A DNA stretch of 64,000 bases from NCBI GenBank assembly GCA_963920525.1, contig OY986439.1, positions 24,998,819 to 25,062,818 on the forward strand, in the 5' to 3' direction. Source of the DNA: Dichetophora obliterata (lineage: Eukaryota > Arthropoda > Insecta > Diptera > Sciomyzidae). This document shows positions 33,053-45,454 of the stretch, one piece after another. A model generated the notes under the pieces. The model searched no databases. It was not told the origin of the DNA and was given only the letters and a program-made list of their open reading frames with translations. Made by a program: the position numbers and the translations under genes. How positions within the stretch are numbered: the first letter of the stretch is position 1; the number at the start of each line of letters is the position of its first letter.

Positions 33053-34924
33053 AGCCTGGTTTTCACTAAGTCAATTTCAATGACAACAATCATTGATGTC
33101 AGTATTCATCTTGACCATATGACGTCAAATGCGTTTTCATTGAAACCCAAAAACTGACATAAAATCGAATGTCAAAGACTGACGTTGAATTTATGTGTCA
33201 ATTGATTGCCATACTGTTTTCACTTTCGATGCTATTTGTGAAATGCCATCGGTTTGTTCAGTTGTGCTTTTTTCATCAACAGCTGATGTTTTATATTTGA
33301 GATTGTTAGAAAATGTTTCTTTTTGGTGAAATTTATAAAATACTGTTAATTTTATTAGATTAAGGGCCGCTTTCTCAATGTCCGGTTAAGCACTAATCAG
33401 AACTTTAACCAGCAGTTAGCAAAAAAGCCCTTTCTCAATCTTCGGTTAAGGTTGAACTGTCAGTTAAGTGCTGATTAAGTTAACGGCAAGTTGTGGTTTC
33501 GGTTAGCGCCATTTTAGGGTAAATGATTTCGAAGATGCTGTCAAACTTTAAAATTTAAGATGACGGATAGAGTTGCCACCTAGATTTTTTTATTTTTGCG
33601 AATTCTTGTAATTTTGAAATTCTGACAACGGATTTGATTTCGAATATAATGTCACAGTTTTAAAATTTAAGATGGAGGTTAGGGTTGCCACCTAAATTTT
33701 TACCACAGTATTGCCACCTAATAATATGTATTTTTAAGAGTTTAAATATCATTTATCAGTGTTAAGGGGTCGCTGATTTTGAATCTAAAATCAGAATTTT
33801 AAAATTCAAAATGGTGGATAGGGTTGCCACCTTAATTTTTTTTAAGTTTTATAAATTCGGGGCCGGCAAAAAAAATGGTTCTCCAAATATGGGTCGCTGA
33901 ATATGTATCCGTTTTCAGAATTTCAAAATTATAAAATTTTGAAATAATAGGGTTGCCACCTAATTATATGTCTTTTCAGTAGTTTTAAACGTCATTTATC
34001 AGTGTTAAGGGGTTGCTGATTCCTAATTTAAGGTCAGAATTTTAAACTTCAAGATGGTGGATAGGGTTGCCACCTTATTTTTTTTAGTTTTATAAATTCG
34101 GGGCTGGCAAAGATTAAAATTCTGACTTTATAAATGACACTAATAAATGACGTTTAAAACTCGTGAAAATATATATTATTAGGTGGCAACCCTATTATTA
34201 CAAAATTTTATAATTTTGAAATTCTGACGACGGATTCGGATTCAGCGACCCATATTTGGTATACCATTTTTTTTTGTCGGCCCCGAATTTATAAAACTAA
34301 AAAAAATTAAGGTGGCAACCCTATCCACCATCTTGAATTTTAAAATTCTGATTTTAGATTCAAAATCAGCGACCCCTTAACTCTGATAAATGATATTATT
34401 AGGTGGCAATACTGTGGTAAAAATTTAGGTGGCAACCCTAACCTCCAACCCTAACCTCCAAATTTTAAACTGTGACATTATAGTCGAAATCAAATCCGTT
34501 GTCAGAATTTCAAAATTACAAGAATTCGCAAAAATAAAAAAATCTAGGTGGCAACTCTATCCGTCATCTTAAATTTTAAAGTATGACAGCATCTTCGAAA
34601 TCATTGGTTAAAGTTCTGATTATTGCTTAACCGGACATTGAGAAAGCGGCCCTTAAAAAACTTTGCCAGCAGTGAAAAAAAAAAATGAAAACAACATTTT
34701 TTTTGTAGGCAACAACTGACACAAATTGCCAACATGTTGGCATTTAAATTTTTCTTGTCATACAACGATATTTTGATTGACTAGCAAAATTCTATCTGTT
34801 TTCACTTGTTTGTGATTTTATATGACAATCAGTGGTCATATATGACAACAAATGTAAATGACAATACGTTTCCATTAGATTGACAACATTTGTCATTGAA
34901 AACTGACCTAGTGAAAACCAGGCT
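33053..34924. mobile_element. TTA-flanked MITE, split by a foldback copy
   Basis: AGCCTGGTTTTCACTAAGTC (33053) is mirrored by GACCTAGTGAAAACCAGGCT (ends 34924), with TTA on each side (33050-33052, 34925-34927), as in PIF/Harbinger-like MITEs. The arms contain TGACA/ TGTCA words. Without the inserted foldback element it is about 580 bases. It lies inside the hAT-type element at 32902-35424. Confidence 0.85.
33364..34652. mobile_element. Foldback-like element, copy B, complete
   Basis: GGGCCGCTTTCTCAATGTCC (33364) mirrors GGACATTGAGAAAGCGGCCC (ends 34652), perfect over 20 bases. TTAA precedes and follows (33360-33363, 34653-34656). The arms of several hundred bases are inverted copies, with inner direct and inverted units centred on GGGTTGCCACCT and AAGATGG; an extra duplicated AACCCTAACCTCCA patch lies near 34440. 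It has no coding frame. The TTAA target recalls piggyBac, but copy C does not show the same duplication, so the class is open. Confidence 0.85.
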
Positions 34925-35432
34925 TTAGGTCAAAAATAACAGTTATTATGTGCCTTTTATTTTTTTTTTGGTCAAAAATATCAGGCAATTCGAATTTTCT
35001 AAAGGCCTCTTGAACGACAAAAAAAGTTGAATGCAATTTTCATTGTATCAGCAGTGCTCACATTTTGAGCTATAACTCTTTTTTAGTTTTAATAGTATTT
35101 TATATAGTCAAGCGGTCTTTGAAAAAATACACATTGCCTGATATTTCACTCCGAAAAAATAAAAGACACAAAATAACTGTTATTTCAGACCTAAAAAATA
35201 AAAGGCAAAAATAACAGTTATTTTTGCCCAAAAAAATAAAAAGCAAAAAATAACAGTTAAATTTAACTGTTATAGTAACAGTCGAAAATTTAAAAGGCGT
35301 TTAATATTCTCGAAGCTGCTACCATTACGATTATAATGGTTTCTTTAAAAAAGTCCACCGGCAACTTTTTCGTTATGCCTTTTTCATCTGAAAATTTTAA
35401 AATAACAGTTATTTTTGGTCCCTGAAACATTT

Positions 35433-36026
35433 TTGTTCAAGCCCTTTTAGACTGGAAATCAAGAAATATTCTTATTCTTGTAAATTTAAAATAAATTTGG
35501 GAACGAAATTATATATGCAAACGTCATCGTTGCTCGTGCAATACCGTGTATATTGCAAAATTCCAAAATAAATTTCATTTCAATTTTGATCAGTTGAAAA
35601 TCTATTCAATAGCTTAAAATACAATGTAAATATGTTTGATTTTGATGTTTTAACGCTACACGGGCTTACGAGTTTATTTTATTTTTTAATAAAAATATAA
35701 GGTATTTACTCTAAAAATGGATGTTCTTAAAAACCCAAAAAGAGGACGACAAAAACAAAGATGAATGGTCTCTATAAAAATTCATTTTTCTGTAGTAGGT
35801 CTAAACGTCGAAGATCCCTTCGATGTGAGGAAACTGAGAGCCTGTTCAAAAAATGCAAAACTCAAAATCATTGTCAATATGCCAGTACATGGAATTACCT
35901 TTAAATTATACTAGAACATGGCAGAACTACAGAAAGTAGATGCATTTCGGACTGCGTTCTCTTTCTCATATCCAAAATTTTTAAAATTAGCTTCTTGCGA
36001 ATGAGAACTAAACAAAATCAATGGCT
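35433..36026. other. Spacer, nothing recognised
   Basis: AT-rich sequence between the hAT nest and the next MITE; no motif seen. Confidence 0.4.
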
Positions 36027-36193
36027 GCATTCAGCGGAGTAAGCAGTTGGTAACTGACTGTTGTGTTAAAATTCTTTTGAGAAACATTTGCAATTAAGTT
36101 ATTTACATAATCAAACAATTATACATTCAGAGAACTACACATTTAAAGAAAAACATCGCTCAACAGTTCACAACAGTTGACTCCGCTGAATGC
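36027..36193. mobile_element. 167-bp MITE, uninterrupted copy
   Basis: GCATTCAGCGGAGTAAGCAG (36027) is mirrored by ACAGTTGACTCCGCTGAATGC (ends 36193). It is the empty-site version of the element at 41032-42390, with about 170 bases of matching interior (for example ACATCGCTCA). Non-coding. Confidence 0.8.
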
Positions 36194-37578
36194 GACCAAT
36201 TTTCGCGTTCTCATCGTTTGCAGATTTAAAGCACCTCAATTCATTTACTGGTATTTGACTAAGATATTTTGATTTCTTAGTGCCTTGCATTTTCGTTTTC
36301 CACAAACGTCAAGGTGGTATCAAAATCACACGATGTCGCACAAATATCTTTTGAGTTGTTATTTTTCAGACCAAACCTGCTGATGATGTTGTCTTAGCTT
36401 TGATTCTCTTGTGGCACTTTGTGCTTCCGACAAAATGCTTGTGATACAATAGACTTGCTTGTGTATCCTGAATTAATAATGAAGAAATACATTATTAATT
36501 GCTTTGAAATTCAGCAACACGTTCTCAAAACTGTCACAATAATCGTAAATTTTTTATTTGAGCAAATTTTAACACAGATGTCTTTTGCAGCAAAGATACT
36601 CAAACAAACAAACAAACTGATCCATGCACGTGAAGCAACATAAATAAATCAGTGCTGGTTTTTGTTGGAAGCGAAGATAATAATACAATAAATATTTTAT
36701 TATAAATACGGGCGGCTCAAGCAATTGCAATTGTGGCTTACGATACAAACAGCCATACAAAATTTCATCTTAATAAATATGTTTATTATTCATTTAAGAA
36801 TGTGAGAGATATGTTGATACAAAAACGAAGCAGGATTTTTCTATAATATACTGTTTTTTTTTATTTAATAAATAGGAATGAACTTATGTTAAATAAAGTT
36901 AAATTATTTATTGTAAGTATTCGTACGTAAGTAAGTACTCGATGGCCTGTCTTTTATTTTTTATGAACATTTTTTAAAATGTGACTGAGTTTAGAAAATA
37001 AACAGTGCTGGAAAGTTATAATGGCATATTTGTCACTCTGCATAAGTATTATATAGAAGGCTTTTTCCATAAAATTTTTTTAATTTTTGAGTAGCGTCAA
37101 CTTCCAATTTTTATTTGATTTTTTTATTTTTGAATCAGTTAATTTACTAAGTCATAATAGTATAAAAACAAATTTTTTAAATTGCCATTTTACAATTTTT
37201 GAGAATTCTTCGAATTTCAAAAAGAAAAAATTCATTACTTTACTCTTTCTTAAGAAAACTAGACACATAGATAATCGTATTATGATTTTATTTTAATGAT
37301 ATTATAATAAGTTATTTCTTATATCAAGTTTTAACGATATACACGAATTCGTTTTTTTTCCAATTTTTCTAGAAATTTAAAATGTCAACATTAATTTGGA
37401 TTATTCGAAGATCTTGAGTGACCTATTCTACATGTGAATATTTTTAGATGGAATTTTAGGCAAGGAGATTATATCTATGTAAAGCGGTTACATGAGCTCT
37501 GTAAATTCTATTTTATGATGCACAAGTCATAACAGTTTATGGCGTTTGTTTGATTTCGTAAGCATTTTTACTTGCCTA
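36194..37578. other. AT-rich DNA, nothing recognised
   Basis: No terminal repeats or protein motifs. Open frames at 36419-36760 overlap on both strands. Confidence 0.4.
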
Positions 37579-39794
37579 TCTATAGTAATAAAACTCATTT
37601 TTTGTTTGTTTGTTTGGCCTTTATACAAATCTAAACGGATCAACGGATTTTGCTCAAACTAGATAGACATATTAAGTGCATCCCAACTTAAATTGTTACA
37701 TACTTAGTTTTTGCCACGCCCCCTCTGGCATTTTTCAACTAACGGTAATTTTGTTATTATAAAATTTTTTTGCATCGGAGATTTTTGTGTATTTAATTTT
37801 AAAAATGTTTTGTTATTTTGACATTCAAAACACTCACAAATCTTCAAAATTGGAAAAATTTTCAGTACAATGACTTTTTCATAAAACATCGTTGGCTAAG
37901 AATGAGAAAAAAACGACATGAAAATCAAAGTTTGGTCTTTCGATGCAAATATCTCCGCTGTCCCTTAATATATTTCATTCAAATTTTTTTTTTCAAAATT
38001 TCAATAAAATCACTTTACAAAAGTGGGTTGAACTGTACCATTAAATTAGTGTGTATATGTTTTATGATTATGTCAAAAAGGGTCCAAAATGTTGACTTTT
38101 TACTCAAAAATTGCTGTTGTTGTAAAAATTAAACCAACTAAAAATTGCACATCTGGCTACCTTTGATATGACAAAGCCTTTATTTAAAAAAATTCTTCCA
38201 GCTAAGCGCAAAAATTATTTTACTGTTTTTGTCATCAAAACAACAAGGGTACCCCCTTTGATTTTTTTTGCGAAATTTATTTTTTCCAAAATTCTGTTTT
38301 TACATTTTTTACAAAAAAGTCAAGTCTCAAAAATAATTTATGTGATCAAATAACCCCAATATCTCTTTCCATGCAAAAGTTATTGCTAAAAATCTATTTT
38401 TTCATACCAGACTTTTAATAAAACTGAGTTTTGTTTAAAAATTCTCTATATAATTTGAGCGTCTCCATTTATCTCTAAGAATGCAGATTTATTATACTAA
38501 ATCTTCCTTATAGTAATCTACTTACTTTTTGCCACCCCACACTCTGCCCCCCTCCTGTTAAATCTGTTTATTTGTTTCATTGTGATATCTCTCATTTTTC
38601 TCACTATTGTTTCACCGTTGTCACTTAGTTCTTTATCAATGATATTTTAAATGTTCTATATATTTCATCGAAAAGATGACTGTGAATAAAAATGCTGTAA
38701 AAGTTAATTGTTTCATGTTTCATGTGTTATTTGAACAATATTGTTGAAAATCAAATTTCCACGCCAACTAAATGTACCGACATATAAAAGACAGCGAAAT
38801 TTTGACATTTGAACCCTCCAATCATGGTTGTAAGCTTGGCTGCATTGAACAAATTTTTCGGTTCAATTGCGTACTAACCGAAAGTATGCTGAAAAGTATG
38901 CTGGAAAATATTATAAATTAGAAGTAAGTACTGCAGTACCTACACGGTTCTATTTTTTTTAGAAAAGTCGGTAACTGTTACTCAATTTAAGCTGTGTGCG
39001 AATTGATCTAAATGCGACCTAAACTAAATAGTGTCGATAAGGCAGTGCTTCCTAATTTAGGAAGCATTTATGTAGCTCGAGAATTGCCTAAATTATTTAG
39101 GAGACACTGCCTTATCGACCCAATTTAATTTAGGTTGCATTTAGATCAATTTGCTCACAGCCTTAGTTCTTTTCGCACACAGCGTAAACTTGCAGCAAAT
39201 AACATAATGGCACTTCTTGCACTGTTCTTGCAGATTTTTCAGCTGGATTTATGTCGATAAACTGTTTACGTCGATAATATTGTAACAGGACTGCTTTCTA
39301 AACTTACACCTTTTTCTTAATTTACATTAAGAAACGACTGTACAATTTTTCGTTTAAAAAAGGAATGCAAAAGATTTAAGAAATTGCATCAACTATCAGA
39401 CTCAATTTATATTAATTTTTAATTTAGAGACAATCCAATTGTTATTTTCCAATTGGAAAAACTACTAAAAAATTTAGGAAGATTGGTGTCCCTTTTTCCT
39501 TTTTTTTACAAATTTGATTTTCATTAGCGAAGTACAAGTGACATGCTTACCAGTAACCAGTAAATTCAGTTTAGAATTAAAAAACAGTTTTTGATAGTGA
39601 AAATGCAGTGATAAAATTATTGCTTCGTTACAAAAGCTTGGTAAATTTTTTAACAAATATTTTTACAGTTGTCCCAAACTTAAATTCAACATGTTTTTAC
39701 AAAATTCCAAAATTTACAAAAACATTTTATCGAGAAGTGTATATTAAAACGTTTATATAAATGACTCTCGAGTAACACCGGGTATATCAGCTAG
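37579..39794 (+). mobile_element. Non-autonomous Helitron
   Basis: The 5' end is TCTATAGTAATAAAACTC after A, then TTTGTTTGTTTGTTTGGCC, as in other fly Helitrons. The 3' end is ACACCGGGTATATCAGCTAG followed by T (39791-39794), preceded by a small CTCGAG palindrome. There is no Rep/helicase frame. A MITE is nested at 38991-39161 and CACGCCCCCTCTGGC (37716) is a Helitron internal word. The host T-A target dinucleotide is consistent. Confidence 0.8.
38991..39161. mobile_element. 171-bp MITE with about 60-bp TIRs, nested in Helitron
   Basis: GCTGTGTGCGAATTGATCTA at 38991 mirrors TAGATCAATTTGCTCACAGC ending 39161; the arms continue past GTGTCGATAAGGCAGTG (about 39033) and CACTGCCTTATCGAC (about 39104). 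It can fold into one long hairpin. Non-coding. Confidence 0.8.
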
Positions 39795-39870
39795 TTTTTT
39801 ATAAAATTAAAAAAAAAAATGTTTTTAATGAAGGGGGATAGGGGGAACATTAATAGATACGACCGATATT

Positions 39871-40219
39871 GGCGACCGTAGCCTAGTGGGTAGAGTGCGT
39901 GGCTCCTAAGCTAAAGAACCACGGTAGCCTGTGTTCAATTCCAGCTCAGACAGAAAGCTTTTTCAACTGAATTAATTTTTCTGTTCGGTCGTCACCTCTC
40001 TGCAGACAATGGCAAACCTCAGAGATTAAAAATTGTCATGCAAAGCTTCTTGAGAACATAAGCCGTTCAGAGTCGGCATAAAACATGTAGGTCCAGTCAT
40101 TGTAATTTGTCATTGGTCATTTGTAATCAATCATTTAATACCACGCACAACACAATTGATGAATAGAAGCTAGATCAAAGCCCTTCCAAGGGCTGAAATA
40201 GTTAGTTTATTTTTTTTTA
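39871..40219 (+). mobile_element. tRNA-derived SINE with 19-bp target duplication
   Basis: The head has an A-box-like TAGCCTAGTGGGTAG (39879) and a B-box-like TGTTCAATTCC (39932). The body includes GCCGTTCAGAGTCGGC, a conserved-sounding core seen in tephritid SINEs as I remember them. The tail is a T-rich run (40207-40218). AATAGATACGACCGATATT (39852-39870) is repeated at 40220-40238 with three changes, directly flanking the element. RNA polymerase III would transcribe it. Confidence 0.8.
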
Positions 40220-40238
40220 AATAGATACGACTGACGTT

Positions 40239-41031
40239 AGAGAAAAACAAAACATAGCTGATAATTTATTCATGCACAGAACTACAGGAATCGATCGACA
40301 GAAATCGTTATCTGAGCTGCGTTCGTGTTTAGTTATCACTGCATGCTTTAATCGCAAAAACCTGTTTTGTGGTCGCAAAAGCAAAATTTTGTCGTTCTTT
40401 GCCGAGAGTATGAAGAGTATTTTTGTATGAAGACTTGGAGTTACATAATTCTTATAACTAGTAACGACCAACTGTCTGCAAAGCAGTGAACAAAAATTAA
40501 AACTAGCGTAGCGTTTCTTCAGGCACTGCACTATGTGTCAAATGAACGGTTTTGCTGGCCAAAATACAAAATGTCAACATGTTCGCATCACTTTTTTGTT
40601 GTGATCATCTTACAAAGAATACTTCACACCAAGTAAAAACAAGCTTTGTTTATGTTTGACATAATAAAATTTTTCAAATATAACAAGTGCTTTTGTTAAA
40701 GTAAATTTGTCGACCGCGCACATTGTGAAAAATTGAGGTAAAATGATCGCACGAGTTTATTTATGCTCTCATTTCTCAATATAAAGCTGAAAATTTTACA
40801 TCTGAAGAACAATTGCTTACAGTCAAACCTAAATCAGAGCGGAAGCGTTTTTTTTATCTGTCAAAAATTTCTCATGCCCATACGATTTATATGAAGCAAA
40901 CCATAAAAACGCGGCGGCAACGCTCAGCGGTTGGAAAAACCAATTTTGACAGAGCGTAGAAAGTAAAGTTGGCTGCAGAAAGCGATGAAATTGGAATTTC
41001 TGCGAAAAATTTGTCATTCATCACTATGCCC
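40239..41031. other. Spacer, nothing recognised
   Basis: No element ends found. Some words (GCGGCGGCAACGCTCAGCGG at 40911) have local similarity to the block at 42448-42530, suggesting a broken repeat. Confidence 0.35.
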
Positions 41032-42390
41032 GCATTCAGCGGAGTCAACAGCTGACAACTGTTGTGTTGAAATTTACTGAGGGCCGCTTTCTCAATGTTC
41101 GGTTAAGCACTAATCAGAACTTTAACCAGCAGTTAGCAAAAAAGCCCTTTCTCAATGTTCGGTTAAGGTTGAACTGTCAGTTAAGTGCTGATTAAGTTAA
41201 CGGCAAGTTGTGGTTTCGGTTAGCGCACTTTTAGGATAAATGATTTCGAAGATGCTGTCAAACTTTAAAATTTAAGATGGCGGATAGAGTTGCCAGTTTT
41301 AAAATTTAAGATGGAGGTTAGGGTTGCCACCTAAATTTTTACCACAGTATTGCCACCTAATAATATGTCTTTTTAAGAGTCTTAAACGTCATTCATCAGT
41401 GTTAAGGGGTCGCTGATTTCGAATCTAAAGTCAGAATTTTAAAATTCAAGATGGTGGATAGGGTTGCCATCTTTATTTATTTTTAGTTTTATAAATTTGG
41501 GGCTGGCAAAAAAAATGGTACACCAATAATGGGTCGCTGAATCCGAATCCGTTGTCAGAACTTCAAAATTATAAAATTTTGAAATAATAGGGTTGCCACC
41601 TAATTATATTTAGGCTGACAAATTTAAAAATTCTGACTTTAGATTCAAAATCAGCGACTCCTTAACACTAATAAATGACGTTTAAAACTCGTGAAAATAT
41701 ATATTTTTAGGTGGCAACCCTATTATTTCAAAATTTTATAATTTTGAAATTCTGACAACGGATTCGGATTCAACGACCCATTTTTGGTGTACCATTTTTT
41801 TTTGCCAACCCCGAATTCATAAAACTAAAAAAAATTAAGGTGGGAACCCTATCCACCATCTTAAATTTTAAAATTCTGACTTAAGATTCGAAATCAGCGA
41901 CCCCTTAACACTGATGAATGACGTTTAAAACTCTTAAAAAGACATATTATTAGGTGGCAATACTGTGGTAAAAATTTAGGTGGCAACCCTAACCTCCATC
42001 TTAAATTTTAAAACTGTGACATTATATTCGAAATTAAATCCGTTGTCAGAATTTCAAAATTACAAGAATTCGCAAAAAAAAAATTCAGGTGGCAACTCTA
42101 TCCGCCATCTTAAATTCTAAAGTTTGACAGCATCTTCGAAATCATTTACCCTAAAATGGCGCTAACCGAAACCACAACTTGCCGTTAACTTAATCAGCAC
42201 TTAACTGACAGTTCAACCTTAACCGAACTTTGAGAAAGGGGTTTTTGCTAACTGCTGGTTAAAGTTCTGATTAGTGCTTAACCGGACATTGAGAAAGCGG
42301 CCCTAAGAGTAACAACATATTAAGAAAAAAACATCGCTCACTAAGGTATCGCCACCATAACAGCTCACAAGTGTTGACTCCGCTGAATGC
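41032..42390. mobile_element. Second copy of the 167-bp MITE, split by foldback copy C
   Basis: GCATTCAGCGGAGTCAACAG (41032) and TTGACTCCGCTGAATGC (ends 42390) are the same ends as at 36027-36193. The middle is interrupted by the foldback element at 41081-42303. The pre-insertion sequence can be aligned with the uninterrupted copy (TTTTGAGAAAC near 36077). Confidence 0.8.
41081..42303. mobile_element. Foldback-like element, copy C
   Basis: GGGCCGCTTTCTCAATGTTC (41081) and GAGAAAGCGGCCC (ends 42303) are inverted, with the same interior as copies A and B. The left arm has lost a segment (the first GTTGCCACCT unit near 41290 is joined directly to TTTTAAAATTTAAGATGG). The flanks are TGA/TAA, not the TTAA of copy B. 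Non-coding. Confidence 0.85.
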
Positions 42391-42972
42391 AGCTTGTATG
42401 CATTCAGCGTTGTCAATACTTTTTGACAACATCTGACATAAGGCCGCCGCTCTTATTTAGGGATGAAAATTCAGCGTTAGCGGAAAGCGGCTGGCAACGC
42501 ACCGCTTAACGCTCTTATTTAGGTTTCACAGTTAGAAAATTATCTTCAAGTTATAGCAAAAACAATTTTTTTACATAATTATACCCTACAGTTGAAAATG
42601 GAATCTATTTTTTATATATACAATGGTGAGAAAATAAAGTTAAGCGCAGTATAAGCCCAAGTTTTATAATTACGTAGATATTAATTTATTTATTTATTTC
42701 AATTCAGTCAATGAACAAAGTTCTTACAGACTAGCAATAGAATATTATCGCTACATTTTTTGAGTTTTAGAGTCATAAATGTTTTTATACACTCAAAAGA
42801 TATTATTAAATATAAGTGAAGAATATGTAACTTCTGAATTAAACATATACATTAAGATTTCTATTGAATGTTGAGTTTCTGATCTGTACACAGAAAAAAT
42901 TGTGTACACCATAAATATTTTTTTCTTGCACAAGAAATATTTTTGTGTATTGTTTTTTTTTTTTAATTAGCT
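42391..42972. other. Spacer with broken repeat words
   Basis: GCATTCAGCGTTGTCAA and GCCGCCGCTCTTATTTAGG, CGCTCTTATTTAGG recur locally, but no element is defined. Confidence 0.35.
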
Positions 42973-44858
42973 AGCGTACCGACTACAATCACTGCACCCA
43001 TAAGGAAATTTTATCTTACCTATAGCATTCATTCTGTTTTTAAGTGATTGTTCTTTTTGAAATTTTATTTTATTTTTTTGGGAAATTCTTTATTTTAATC
43101 AATTTTTAACATATTTTTATATGCTATCCTGCAATTTGTGAGAATCAAAATTAAATAGGTGTTTTGAAAACCACAATTATTGGAACGTGAATACAATTAT
43201 TGGCACCATGATTACTACAATCGTTGGCACTTCAGTACAATTATTGGCTCCTTAAAAACTATAATTATTGGCATATTACCACAATTATAAGCACCCATAA
43301 AAACGTAATAATTGGCACCCAATATCTATAACATTATATAATAGCTGGCTGTAATAATATAATTATTTTTTTAAATCACAAAAACATTTCCTTTATTTTT
43401 CATAGTTACCTACATACCTATTTTATTTAATGCAGATTTTATTTAAAATTGAACTGAACCATTTTTAAGTACATAAAGAGTACAAATAAATGACAAAAAA
43501 TTAGCATACAAATTTTATCTTAAAATAAAGAAAATATTGATTAATTTAAAATAATTTATAAATATAGCTCTACAACTTTTAAATATTGACGTGAGACCTT
43601 AGCTTGGACATGTTTTACAAAAAATTGTTTCTAAATTAACACAATTAATTTTTTTAAGACATTTTGTGTGACTTTAACCCTTTCATGCCCGAATTAACAT
43701 GGGTTGGGCTACACATTTTTTGAGATCAGATGTGTGTTAGTCTTAATTCAAATATGAACTGTTACAGGATGTTACTAACTTGAAACGTTGAGTGAGTAGT
43801 TATAACACTTTTCTCATGATTTTTTTTTTATGTATACATCTCTCTTATCTTTATTTATTTATTTATATTGTGCACTTGGTTTTACAATTAAGCAATTATT
43901 TAAATGTTTTTAAACACTTTTTGCATAAACAACTTTTTTGCGAAACGATCCCGATCTTAATTTTGACCATTTTACTCTACGAAGGACGGCTACTGAATGA
44001 ATGGACACGTGCAAAATTTTCCATAGAACAAATAGCTGTAAGCTTGCACAACACATAATGCCACATGATGCAAAAACCAATAGGCAAAAACATGAAAATA
44101 ACGGTACTTAGTATAGTGCAATGTTGCCTGTAGATAACATCGAGCATGAAAGTGCTAAGAAATAATTGCTCTTTATGCCACAATTTTCTGATTTGACGTC
44201 ACTTTCAGCTGGGAGACTGTGGACCTGGCCAAATTTTGGAGCCAGACGAAATTGGAGTGTGGAACGTGGTACCCTATATTTTTTGGCTGAAGATTTTTTA
44301 GAAATTTGGCAATTTCTAATTACTGAAAGAGATTTTTGTAAAATACTTTCATCGTAAGAGCTCTTTCTTTTGGCATTTTTATATGAAAATACGAAGTATT
44401 CAAATTTTGGTACTAGATAAAAGTATAATGACTGGCAGTGCCAGTTATTGTATTAACGTCAAATTGGCATTTCAACAAAACTTTAAAATATTTCTGTGAA
44501 ATTGGCAGCGGTTGCCAATAACCAAATTGTTTGTTTTTTTGGAATTAATTATTGGCACCCAAGTTTAATTACAATATTGCGGTAAAAATTTAGATACTTG
44601 GAAAAATTGATGTCAGCACTCTAAAACCTTTTTTTAATTGACGATGCAAACATCCTTACAGATCCGAAATTTACAAACAACTGAGCTACTTAATGTTTTT
44701 ATACAATAAAGAACAAAGAGAGGAAATAAATCACAGAATTTGAAATGTAGAATTTATAACCGACGTAAATTAACGATATTTCATAAATGCTATTAAAGGA
44801 AAAATTGCCAATAGTTGGCGCCAAATTTTTGGGTGCCAATAATTGTAGTCGGTACGCT
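42973..44858. mobile_element. TIR element with subterminal ATTATTGGCAC repeats
   Basis: AGCGTACCGACTACAATCAC (42973) is mirrored by ATTGTAGTCGGTACGCT (ends 44858). Seven copies or variants of CAATTATTGGCACC lie within 43170-43340, and four more (some inverted) within 44510-44840. Such clustered subterminal words are the kind of binding site a transposase recognises. No transposase frame is present. Target duplication not clear. Confidence 0.75.
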
Positions 44859-45236
44859 TTTTAGACAATTATTAGTTCAATATTATGAAATCTTATAAGA
44901 ATGCCATAATTTGTTTTAAATTCAAATAAACTTATATATTGAAATATTAAATGTTAATTATATATATTTTTTTTTTAACTTATATCGAAATGATTTATTT
45001 TTAATCTATTTTTATTATATCTTCAACTTTTTTTGGCAAACCTATTGCATTTTTTAATATTTCTAGACCGCATGTTTTTATTATATAAGGATCATAGGAT
45101 GCCATAAATCTGTGAAATATGCCAGTAATTTTGACAATTCGAGTCATTCTTCTGGTATATTTACTCCGAAATATTTTAAAGTTTTGTTGAAATGCTCTTG
45201 AGCTTCTTCTGAAAGTATACCTGCCAGTATGTATAA
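44859..45236. other. Spacer, nothing recognised
   Basis: AT-rich. The open frame at 45001-45249 has no recognisable motif. Confidence 0.4.
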
Positions 45237-45454
45237 TAGGGCGGATCAATTTGTTCGAAACAAAATTTTGATTCCCGGAATCATTGATTTTCGTATTCTA
45301 CGTTAAATTCTAAAAAAATATTTCTTGGGCAGCATATAGCTACAGTAAATCATTTTTTCCGTAAATTCGTTTTAAAAATTTGATTTGATATGGAAGTGCA
45401 CGGTGGCGTATGAGTAACATTTTATATAACAAAAAGCTTACAAAAAGGGTAATA

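Larger units (their letters stand above)
32902..35424. mobile_element. hAT-type non-autonomous element, 8-bp TSD AAACATTT
   Basis: The ends CAGGGACCA (32902) and TGGTCCCTG (ends 35424) are inverted, and AAACATTT flanks both sides (32894-32901, 35425-35432), diagnostic of hAT insertion. Inner ends carry many palindromic words built on AAATAACAGTTATTTTTG and TTTTATTTTTT(C)GG in both arms. About 650 bases remain when the nested MITE (33053-34924) is removed. No transposase. Confidence 0.9.

Noticed and set aside
39871..39945. Possible tRNA gene
   Set aside because: A/B boxes are present but the acceptor and anticodon arms do not pair as in a tRNA, and it continues into a SINE body with a target duplication.
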